Positions 54,245-64,000 of a stretch of DNA of 64,000 bases are shown piece by piece; the stretch's first letter is position 1, and each line of letters starts with the position of its first letter. The DNA is taken from positions 806,001 to 870,000 of the forward strand of contig JACGCN010000018.1 in NCBI GenBank assembly GCA_014905825.1, in the 5' to 3' direction. Source of the stretch: Lyophyllum atratum. Its lineage: Eukaryota > Basidiomycota > Agaricomycetes > Agaricales > Lyophyllaceae. The position numbers were made by a program, and so were the translations under genes. A model generated the notes under the pieces. The model saw nothing but the letters and a program-made list of their open reading frames with translations, was not told where the DNA came from and did no database searches.

Positions 54245-56770
54245 ATGTTAGATGAGGATATCCAGTATATAGGCACAAGGCCTGCGCAGAATGTCTTCTC
54301 CAAAGACCCCTTTCTTCAAACCCCCCAGATCGTAACGGGTGGGCAAATCAGTCTGTAAGCCTCAGCCATAGACTGATTCGTATCGTCCCCAGGTATCATT
54401 CTTCGTGTTGAGAAATCCGTTGATGATCCTGCTTGTGTCCTCACCTTTCACCGGAGGACTTCCAGCGTCGTGCACATCGGCCGACGTCCCTCAAATGAGG
54501 AAAGGGTCCAGACCGACAGCGAGGGTGCCATGTTTCGCTGTGCAGTCGTCAGTCGGAAGCATGCGAAGATCGCTTTTTCTGATAGTGGCCATGTACGCTA
54601 CCCTCGCCTTTCTCGTATGCCATCATCAGTCTCGCTAATGTCTCGCATCTAGGCGTACCTCATTGACATGAACTCTCACCACGGAACGCACATCCGCAAG
54701 CCTGGCGAGGCCGTTTCAAGAATGATCAAGGCTGAGACGCCTACCACGCTTGCCGATGGGGATGTCCTGACCTTCGGTAAATCAGTTGGAAGACATAACG
54801 AATATGTTCGACCTGTCGTTGCTCGAGTGGAGCTTATCCATAGCACAGGACCTGAGAGTCCCTTCAAGCCAATTACTCCGGCAAAGCAAACCAATCACGT
54901 GGATCTGACCAGGTCCCCGCCGCCTAGGTCCAGCTCCGGGCGATATGGCGTCTATGTTCCCAATTCTCCTTCTTCCGACAATATTTCATCGGCGATGTCA
55001 GATCACGACTCTGATATCGAGGAGATCCCCGCCTCTGGCGCAAATGCGCTCCCTCTTCAGCCACGAGGCAGGCGCAGCCATGAACCGGAAACCCACCTGG
55101 GTCGCGCTTTCGAAGCACTCAAGAGACTCTTACCACCTGCTCACGTACCAGGTGCATTGTCTGCTCAGGAAAGCCAACCCGGAGGCTCTCGATCGCCTTC
55201 GCATGTATGGCAGCCGTCTCCATTGGTGTTCGACTCCCCACCCCAGTTCGATTCCCCTCTTTACAGTCCACGTTCACCTCCTCAATGGACGGATAGCCCG
55301 CGCTTTGGTTCGCCGAACTACAGAGCTGGGACACACTCCCCCCTTTGTTATGCACCCTCTTACGACAACCCATTCTCAGCGGGCTTGTCATACGGCGAGA
55401 TCAACGATTTTGAAGACGAACGTCACTCTCGAGCACGTTCCCGATCAACCTCCTCCATGGACCTCGCAAGCCCGTCTCCTGTATCTGCTCGCCGTAGCAT
55501 AAGCCCCGACCAAGAGCAACCCTCACAACAGGAACATAATGTCGTTGGAGCGTGGCCTGGCTCTCGTTCCTCCTCACCGGAACGCTCTTCTTCGGCAGCC
55601 CCAATGGAGCCACCTGTTAACATAAATGAACCTTCCCCTGCGGCATCTTCTTCGCCGCCGCCGTCGATTTCGAAGGCGATGAGTCTCGGCTCTATCTGTT
55701 CTGAGCCTCATGCGCAGCGCGTTGAAGTTGCCGAAGCTCCCAGGGAAGAATCGATCACTCTGTCTCCCATCGAGGTCTTCCCCGAGATGAAAATCACCAA
55801 GAATGAGGATAATGTGCTGCAAACAAGCTTGAAGAAGCTTCAGGTACATATTCTTTTTTTCATTCGTTACGTGCCACAAGCTCATCTTGTGCATCGTCTA
55901 GGGCGAGGTGGCTAAGCTACAGACGCATCGACGGAAATACAAGGCCCGCTTCAATACCAATGTGCATCTCATATCAGATAAACTAAGCGATCTCGATGAA
56001 CGCGTGTCAGATGTCAACGCTCAATACACGATGCTGGTTGACCGCGTGGATGGCACGGACGTCGACATCTCTGACCTGCAAGCCCAAATCGACGCCCTTC
56101 GTGACCAAGCAGAGGCATTTCCCGCCATGTCCGACGAAACTATGCTTCATGAGCGCTCTGATGTTAGAGCCAGCATCGAGACCCTTCGCGAGCTTGTCCT
56201 TGGTAAGTCCAGGTCTCCTGTTTGCCGCAATGGCTTAAAGACTGACGTCATCCAGAAATGCGGAACCTCCGAGAAAGTACACAGAAGCAGATGAGCGCCG
56301 AGCTCGAGGCGGTCCGAGCCGCACGCGATGCAGCGCTGGCAACGATCGCCCAGCATGTCGAGGCGCAGGTATGTATTATACGCAGTGCTGCTGACGAATG
56401 GCGCTCTGAACGTCTGCAGACCCCTGCACCCGCACCCACACCGACCGCGACATCGTTGAAGCGAAAGCGTTCCGACGATGAAGCGGATGAGGGCATCGAG
56501 GGTGTCAGGGAGAGAGTCTTGCACTTGCACACACCCGAAGATGATGGTGCTGTTGGTGCTAGTGACGCAGCTGATGTTACGATGGCAGAGGCAGCGGGTC
56601 CTACCACTTCCGCCAACGAGGCCACGACGGTGTGCTGTCACCGTGACCACGATGTGCTGCGGCCGCCGCCCCCTAAACGTCTCAGGAGGATCACCACTGT
56701 TGCAGTGCAGACAGCGACCGCTGTGACTGTTGGTGCTATCGTGACGTGGTCGGCCCTGGCCTTCAGCTGA
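54245..56770 (+). CDS. FHA-domain, coiled-coil, tail-anchored protein (SLMAP/Far9-10-like)
   Basis: Exons 54245-54338, 54393-54592, 54653-55843, 55902-56202, 56256-56368 and 56420-56770 join to 749 residues. Residues about 33-125 form an FHA domain, with VHIGRRPS (phosphothreonine loop), VVSRKHAKIAF and DMNSHHGTHI. A long Ser/Pro-rich disordered linker follows, then coiled coil (about 495-640, LQTHRRKYKARFNT, LRESTQKQMSAELEAVRAAR), a nuclear-type basic motif (LKRKRS) and a hydrophobic C-terminus (VAVQTATAVTVGAIVTWSAL). This order matches SLMAP/Far9/Far10, FHA subunits of STRIPAK anchored in the ER or nuclear envelope; the assignment is inference. The first exon uses a weak GTGGGC donor but gives a 54-bp intron and keeps the frame. 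Confidence 0.75.
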
Positions 56771-57376
56771 GTGTGTGATGTATGATTGAGAGAAGTGAGT
56801 GAAAGATGTGGCCAAGGCCTGTAATTTAGCTCGATGGGCAACGTTGGGCATTATTCATTTTATCTTCGAATTCTGGTTATTGTATTTGTATCGATGTACT
56901 TCCTCCTGGTGTTGTACAATCCTGGGCTCAAGTGTATGTAAGCTATGTATGTACGCGACAAATGAACACTACTTTTATGTTTCCTACAGTCATGATCAGG
57001 AATCCTCACCGCTAAAGTTTGGCTAAAGTGGTCACAATGTCGTGCGCAAACAACTTGGTTGACAAGGCTGCGCTTTTGCCTTCTTCCACTTCGTCGGCTG
57101 ACTTCAGTCATATTCGAACGCCGAAGCAAGCTTAGAAGTTCAAGGTCTTGGCAATTGGCTGGTCACAAGCCACCGTTGATTGACAAGCATCATACCAGCG
57201 CCCGAAGAATGCAATGCCATTGGCCAAGGCATCATACTCCAATCATTCTCCGCTGCCTCCGCAGCTCTTCGGGCAACGTTGAAGTGAGGTCTAGGTTATA
57301 AAGCCCCCACATAACGTTGTCTCGGAGGAGCAGACCGCCTTTATTGTATCGGACTTCCTCGAAGACTTCGGGCAGC
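56771..57376. other. Intergenic
   Basis: This stretch lies between two plus-strand genes and should contain a terminator and the promoter of the four-helix membrane protein. Nothing else is seen. Confidence 0.4.
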
Positions 57377-58171
57377 ATGTCGACCTTCTTCAAACTGCGA
57401 ACGACCTTTTACAGTACGTGATTGTCTCCTTCAAGTTGTTCCACTTACTTCTGCTTATCGAAGTAATCATGCAGGCCTGACATTAGCCGTCGGAATCTTT
57501 CAAACCATCACAACTGCTTTGAGTGTCCCGTTCACGTACTATGGCTTTGCGCCTTATATGTGTTAGTCAATCAGGTATTCTCCGAAGAAGTATAGTCCGC
57601 TGAAGCCATCCTGCAGTCATATTCACATGCATCGGGCTTGTATGGTCGACCATGACATGGGCGTGGACGAGCGTCCTGTGAGTTCCTCTGAACGCTCATC
57701 TCTCCCGAAATGCCCTTATCCTTCTCCATAGATTATCCTATAGCAATCGACCCCTCTCATCACACAAACTCACGCGAGCCTCAGTTCACTTCGCATCATT
57801 CGCCTTCTTCGCGGTCACTTGGCTTGGTAATTGCCCTCGCAAAACTTACATATGCACCCTCGAGTTGACGCATCTTGTGAACAGCTCTTACCATCATGTT
57901 TGGAACACAGTTTCCTCTGCAGTGCGACTTCGAGAGGCCCTCTGATGGCGAAGCCTACACTTGGTGCCCCCTAGGAAAGACAGCATTCGCACTTTCCATC
58001 GTGCTTTGGATATTTTGTATGTATCCGCCTATGTCCGCGATGTGCAGGAACTCACGCCATTGACCTTCAGCAATGGTCTCTGCGGCGGTCGTGTATGTAT
58101 CTGCGCGTCGAACAGGTGTTGGGTTGTCGGCCAACGTTGCTCATGGCGATAAGGTGGAAGCGATGGCATGA
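57377..58171 (+). CDS. Four-helix membrane protein (MARVEL-like topology)
   Basis: Six exons (57377-57413, 57475-57561, 57617-57677, 57732-57826, 57885-58016, 58071-58171) join to 170 residues with introns of 54-61 bp. Four hydrophobic segments are visible: LTLAVGIFQTITTALSV, MFIFTCIGLVWSTMTWAW, VHFASFAFFAVTWLALTIMF and FALSIVLWIFSMVSAAVVYV, with short polar ends. The third loop carries two Cys (QCDFERP and WCPLGK). Length and topology fit the MARVEL family of small membrane proteins common in fungi; I call the family by topology, not by a diagnostic motif. A role in membrane domains or trafficking is inference. Confidence 0.75.
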
Positions 58172-58923
58172 GTCTCAGGATTCGGCTCCGGTCAACCCAA
58201 CATTGTAACGATCAAGGACTCCGGTCTCTGACACTAACGAGCGCGATGGTTTCATATTTTTCACATTTGAGTAACGGTTGTATCATCATTCTATCCATTT
58301 GCTATTGGAATCATTCGCCGCCTGTCTTTTAGGGCGCTCGAGTACGTTTTTGATGCTATTTCTGCATCGCGGAACGAAAATCGAATTCGGGATGATCGCC
58401 GACTCCCTGCTCATCGACGACCAATATACCAAGCACGACCTGGAAAGGTGTGATCGCACGGTAGCCGCATTGTTTTTGGAAGCTGCATTCTTCATGCCCA
58501 TCGCGTCCGCACGAAGAAGCCCTAGCTTATCTGTGGTGGCGACTAAACCTTGGTTGGCACAGAGCCAAGGTCGGACACGTCGCTGTTCGCGCATATACCC
58601 TATGGCTTGCACCACAGCCGTAGTAACGATTTTTCAAACGATACAGATACAGAGTCCTGGAATAGATCGGAGTAAGGATTACAGCAGGCTGGGCTTGTGA
58701 AACCGGCGAAAACTGTATTTAAGTAGGGACAAGGATGTATCCTGGAACCCCTAAGTAGGACCCTGCCCTGTAACATACCTACCTGCGACCTGGTACGAAG
58801 CTCCACTACGCTATAGGCGTCTAGTGACCCCGTTTGGCGACTGTTATGACTTGTGCTTATAAGTGATAATAAGAGAGAGATATACAGTAGGGTACAGTAG
58901 TGAAATAATCCAAAAAACCAATT
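58172..58923. other. Intergenic, convergent 3' ends
   Basis: No gene is supported. The 140-codon frame at 58278-58700 has no family features. Confidence 0.35.
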
Positions 58924-61900
58924 CTATCCAGATCCAGCATACTTCGACTTGATATCCCTCGTCAACGCCCGTAACATCGCGACAGTCACTATCGCTGGGC
59001 CCTCAGACGGAGTGAGCGATATGCTCGTTGGTGTGGGAGACGGTGAGAGGTTGCCGTTGAGGTGTGGGCTGGTCAGAGGAGTCGGAACCCCGACAGAAGA
59101 TTCGATAGATGAAGAAAGTCGCCTTCGTTTCGATTGTGAACTGTAAGGCAGAGAGAGGAGCTCGGCATCTTGAAAATAAAAGAGGGACGAACGAACAAAC
59201 CTTGTCAGTTCAGTATCGACCGAAACGCTTCGCTTCGGCGATCGTCGTACGCTCATATGCAGTGCTTTGCCTAGCCGTGCTTTATGAGGTTCATATGCCT
59301 TTCTCTGCGCTTCCAGAGCGACCGTGATGTCGGATATGAGGATGTAGAACTTGGTTCGCGGATCCCGCTTCAGCCGCATCTCAACTTTGGATTGAGTGAA
59401 GTCCCAAAGCTGCTCCAGAAACTCTCGGGCCGGGAAATCTGGTAAATACGATGAGAATCCGGCGCTGAATGCAGATTACAAGGACCAGAACAAACCTTGG
59501 CCGATATCCCGATGAGTCTGTAGATTAAGGGCGATGTTTTCCGCACTTCCGCCCATAGCCGAGAGCCAAGCTATAATATGATCATAGGCCGAACTTTGAT
59601 GGAGGGGTTAGATAGTCTCCGAGAGAGTGTTCTGGAGATAAACGTACCTGTTATCAGTCACGCCACTGCTATCAAACGTCGGAAATGTGTCGTATGGTTC
59701 CTCCGAAATGAGGCCCAAGACGGAACGGGTCGTCGTGTCCATCAAAGCAACTGCGGCATGAACAATCTGACCAAAAATGTACCAATCGACTTTGGGGAGG
59801 AGTTAGTAGGGAGAACACATAGGATGAAACATCGAGCACTCACAATAGCTGTCATGGGAGCAATTTTCAATCCACTCGGATATGAAAGACGTGAAGGCTG
59901 GCTCGAATATTTTAAAGGCACCTTGAAGTGAACGGATCAAAAAAAGGCAAATAACGATAGGGGAGGAGACATACCACGAATGGTCAGAGACCGAACCAGG
60001 TTTCCATCCAAATCCAAAGACAGCGTATTCAAGGCTTCACCCAGCTTTTCGTCGAGATCTGTAGTCGCAGATGTGATCGAGAACGTATGATAGCTGCTGA
60101 TTGAGTGGCTCTCCACCAATTTATTGACCTGCCTAAGTATGAGTCGATGTATCCAATAAGGACGTTGAGAAAACAAACCATGTCGACAAAGTCAAGCGCA
60201 GAGGTGTGATGACCTTCCTCTACCCAGGATATAACAAGAAGAGATGGCACAAAATGTCGGTTTGCAGGAAACGCATTGACGATGTCCCGCAGACGTGTGC
60301 AGTCGTCTAGTATTCGGTATTTCCTAGGGGTAGATGTTAACATTCGACTCGGTATGAAAAACAAGATAAAGGTACCTCTCAAGATCGTCCGTGACCCCTG
60401 TCAAAGGCGTCGACTCGAAGACGATGACACCAGGTGAGTTCGAGATTGTTGGATCCTTCGTCTGCATTAGAGGTATCGAGAACACGGCTTCCGATACCCA
60501 GTCACCAGAGGCTGGTACATCGAACTTGCGCTCTAGCCAAATAGCAGTGGCGTCACTTTCCGGGTTCATGGAAAGCCATATCCGCCATGATGCATGAGGA
60601 AGGGTGCCATGGAATTTTGTCTTAACGTGATTCGTGATGACTTTCAGGAACGAACCCTGCGCCCAACGACGTTCGTGCTCTTTGTGATTCTGAAGATAGA
60701 AGTGCAAGCATATAATAAGTTTGAGACGTCCTCCAAGAAAAGCTGATAGACAAGGCGACAGTGAATGAAAGGGAATTGGTATGCACCTCTTTAAATCTTT
60801 GAGCAAGTTCTTCGTCTGTCTGTGGCGGCCGGTAAACACTAGAGACCCGCCGTCGAGCTCGTTTCTTTACGGGCGAATCGACGACCGTCCCGAAGCCGGC
60901 TGATATCCTGCGTTTCTTATCTGGCTGCGTCGCAGGAGACTGCCGCTGGTGCTTGATCTTCTGTTGGTAAGCATCGCTCTGGTTGCACGCCTCTATCCAA
61001 GCAGCACGTTCGATGATACGCTCGTGCCAGCGATGGAAACAGGACCGGACGAGCGTCGACCTTTGAATGAAGTGGGTCGATTTGTTTTCTAGCTCTTCTT
61101 CGTCCACTGGTGTCTTCGCACGTGATTTTCCCTTTCCGTTGAGGAGGCCTGTGGACTGCTCGAAATTACTTCGTGATGGAGTCCTCCCATTAAGGGAGAA
61201 CTCGGGCACTGGGAACCGTCCTGTGGTCGTAGGAGAAGGCATGAATAGAGGGCTCAGTGTCTCTTGGCCAGAGCTAGATATAGGTGTGCCCAAGCTGCCT
61301 TTTATGAAATTGAGCAAGGGATTAGTTGGGGCGTTTATGGAGGGAGTGGAAGGCAGGGATATGGGCTGATGTTTTCCAAGTGGAGGGGGTGCAGTGGGAG
61401 TTGCGAACCCATTGCGGAAGGGGCTGGAGGAGGTATTAGTGTTAATCCTTGGTAAGATCGGGGGTGTCGTAGAAGTCCGTTGAGTTGCTGGAGGGCTTAT
61501 TTTCTTTGTTGATGATGATGCGGTAAGTGAAAAGGAAGAAGAGGCGGATACTGGTGGAGGTGCAGGAGTGGGAGGCGCTTTATTATCCGATGGTAATGGA
61601 CTTGGACTTGGACTTGAAGATCGTTGAAAAGGTCCCCCTAGAGGAAACCCGCTAGACGTCGATGGCAAATTCGACAAGGTGGATGTGAGCTTCGGCATGA
61701 ATGGAACTGCCGCTGGGTTAAGGGCAGTTGCAGGTGGTCCATGTAATGGAGCTGCACTTGACGAGAGCCCGTTTACTGATGGAAGGGAGGTTTTCGTATG
61801 GGATTCGCCAAACAAGGCCGATGGCCTGGAGATTGATGAGGGTGGTGCTTGGCTAGCTGTTGTGGAGGGAGATGAAGTGGTTACAACATTGAATGGGTTA

Positions 61901-63982
61901 GGCTGACCGCCTAACGAGGATGCGAATATGCTCGTTGTCGGCTTGGTCGTAGTCGTCGTCGGTAATGAGGTCGCGGGAGGCGGATTGGACGCGGGTGCGG
62001 GAAAAGTAAGGCTGCTCGATCCAAATACATTGGCAGGAGGAGCGGCCGCGGAGGTCGATGCTTGGGGACTAACTGAAGCAGGTACCCCAAACACAGACTT
62101 CGCTGGTACGCCGAAAACGGAAGTTGAAGATGAAGGAAATGCCGAAGCTCCAAATGCTGACTGGGTATTAAAAACGTTGGGGGTAGTGGAGATGGTTGAG
62201 AAGGCTGAGGCAGTCACTGGCGGAGGTGCTGGGGGAGGTACCGCCGCCGGAGCCAAAGGTCCACCAAAAGGTGAAGACGACCATCCAGTAGTGGTGGGCT
62301 GGGTTGCCAAAGATGCAGGATCAGTCGTTTCTTTTCGCTCGTCTTCCGTTAGGAGCTCGTCGTACATTTCATCATCGGCGTGGTCATCATATTCGTCTAC
62401 GGCAGAAACGCCGTCAATGATGTCTGGAATGCTGAGACCGCCGCGAATGGCTTCGATGTCGTCAATGGCATCCTTGCCGAAGAGGCGTTCGAGAATACAG
62501 GCGACGAGGTAAATCATCACGACGCTCCCTTGCTCGCGGAGAACATTGGCCAGGTTCCCAAATATCTGCATGCCCTCAGCATCAACAACAAGCTTAGAGG
62601 TCTTGCTGATTGGGGCACTTTTCCGCTGGACATGTAAGCGGAAATCTGTGGTGAGCTTGAACACGGGATGGGAGGTGATATTTTCCGGAATATCCTCGTG
62701 CCGTTCCTTTTGGTCACGAATATGGATGAGCCGATGATATACGCGCATCTCGAGCTCGGTTGGTGACTCGTATCGGCCTCGTTGGTCTTCGTAGAACTCT
62801 TTCAGACTTTGAAGCGCTAGAGAAGCCTGTCAGGATGGCGTCGGGCGCGAGAGGACGTGTGACGGACTGTTCATAAGCTGTTGTTCTTCCAGCGCGATGG
62901 AGAACCCGGTACGATCTCGCTCGAAATGCAATGCCAGGATATGGAAACGTGCACATCGATCGTGACATTCGATGGCCTCGGCTCCATAACTGTGTTGCAT
63001 TGTAAAATCATTCCGGACTGCTCTTGAGCGGTCTCGAATGAAGTTAAATGTCGCAGAGAAGCCGCCCCGTGGAAGAAGGTCATGAAAGAGGTAGTCTAAC
63101 GTCCTCTGAAAAGAAACCGATTGTTAGAATGAGGCATAAGATGAAAGGGAAAACACTGCTTACCTTAAGAACGTGTGGAGGACGCAAGTCGGAGGGCAAG
63201 GTCTTGTCGCCCGCTGCACGTTCGTACATTTTGACTGCGCGCTTATGGTCGACTCGTTTTGTCCCAGGGATCTACAAGGTATATCAAAGCAGATTTCGTA
63301 AAATAACGAAGTAAATCTACGTACCGTTTCCCACTCGAAGAGATTATTTTCTCGTTCACGTCGGTAGCGCTCAAAACGAGGGCACATATCCAGACATGTT
63401 CCGACCACCGAAATCGCATCTTCCAGTCTCTTAGGAACGTTAGGGTCATCCATCTTTCCTTCAGCTATGGCCTTCTTCCTCTCAAGTTCACGAGCCTTCA
63501 CCAACTGAGGGCATGTTTAGAAGCCGGCATTGCGCAAAATAACGAAAGTAACATACCCCTTGATAGAACTTCTCTCTCTCCTCCAACGTATCCAAAGGAA
63601 GTTCTTCCAACTCAACAGCCTCATACTCCTCATACTCCTCTTCGTGTTCCTCTTCGTGATCCTCCTCCGCCTCGTCCATATGTCCATCTGGTATGATGGT
63701 CTCCTGCTCCGACTCTGTGTCGTTGGCGTGCGGTGCAGAATTCACGCGAAGGGACACATTCGAGAACTTTCCTCGACCCCGGTGCGCGCCCCGCCCTCCA
63801 CGCCCTCCCCTGTGACCACCGCGTTCCCACCTTTCGCCATCACTGTGGTATGGGGTGTTACTACCACTTCTTTGACCATTCTCCCCTGCCACCCACTGTC
63901 GATTTCGTGAATGCGGCTGCCTCCCCGCGTCGTGCGAGCCGCCGCCTCGTCCGCGGCCGCGAACATGGGGCGCAGATTCCAT
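58924..63982 (-). CDS. sac3: Sac3/GANP-family mRNA export protein (TREX-2 scaffold)
   Basis: Thirteen exons (63982-63557, 63504-63325, 63271-63164, 63105-62868, 62816-60787, 60689-60376, 60323-60179, 60128-59975, 59921-59844, 59789-59648, 59593-59496, 59438-59201, 59140-58924) join to 1,455 residues. The N-terminus is Arg/Gly-rich then acidic. The SAC3/GANP domain (about residues 170-430) shows GTCLDMCPRFERYRRE, LPSDLRPPHVL, RTLDYLFHDLL, FIRDRSRAVRNDFTMQ, CARFHILALHF, EEQQLMNTLQSLKEFY and MRVYHRLIHIRD. A long Ser/Thr/Pro linker with scattered FG motifs (SAFGAS, SVFGVPA) follows. Next comes a Trp/Arg-rich helix (CFHRWHERIIERAAW), possibly the Sus1/Cdc31-binding segment, and a C-terminal half resembling the region after it in GANP-type proteins. 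Sac3 scaffolds TREX-2 at nuclear pores, coupling transcription to mRNA export. The protein starts at the ATG in the RG-rich region. Confidence 0.9.
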
Positions 63983-64000
63983 CGTGTTGGCTGGAAGTCA

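Overview
The window looks like a piece of an Agaricomycete (mushroom-forming basidiomycete) nuclear genome. Protein-coding genes are split by many very short GT-AG introns (about 50-65 bp). The families present are typical of that group: F-box/LRR proteins, a seven-helix membrane protein of the Agaricomycete type, an NLR-like NB-ARC/TPR protein, small secreted Cys proteins and a Ty3/gypsy chromovirus. No prokaryotic operons or CRISPR arrays are seen. Exon joins were worked out by hand; joins that keep a single open frame across all exons and give a recognisable family are rated high.

Layout. 0-10.7 kb: an intact F-box gene, a four-exon secreted protein on the minus strand, two tandem genes of the p47/Shp1 (Cdc48 cofactor) family, the second lacking its UBX domain, and an F-box pseudogene that is frameshifted and cut off. 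10.7-19.6 kb: a minus-strand chromovirus with gag, pol and an extra third reading frame. It has one plausible LTR at its 5' side, and its 3' side abuts the broken F-box gene. 19.6-30.7 kb: a C-rich minisatellite, a GRF-like zinc-finger protein, a seven-helix membrane protein, a secreted fumarylacetoacetate-hydrolase-like protein and long gene-poor stretches.

30.7-36.4 kb: the most unusual object, a two-exon gene for a 1,862-residue protein. It starts with a signal peptide and an eight-Cys domain, then alternates thousands of bases of Gly-Gly-X (GNGGDGGRGG) tracts with Arg-Ser and Ser-His tracts. It includes about three tandem copies of a nearly identical 150-residue module. I know of no named family with this architecture. 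37-46 kb: Nse3-like MAGE protein (SMC5/6 complex), a tRNA-Ile-like remnant, a 13-exon hexose transporter, a small secreted Cys-rich protein and a phosphoinositide phospholipase C.

47-64 kb: an NLR-like gene with a frameshift near its end, two small hypothetical genes, a third F-box protein, an FHA/coiled-coil protein with a C-terminal anchor (resembling SLMAP/Far9-10), a four-helix membrane protein and a 1,455-residue Sac3/GANP mRNA-export protein. Housekeeping functions (Nse3, Sac3, PLC, sugar uptake) are interleaved with fast-evolving families (F-box, NLR, secreted proteins, retroelement), with no sign of one shared pathway or biosynthetic cluster.
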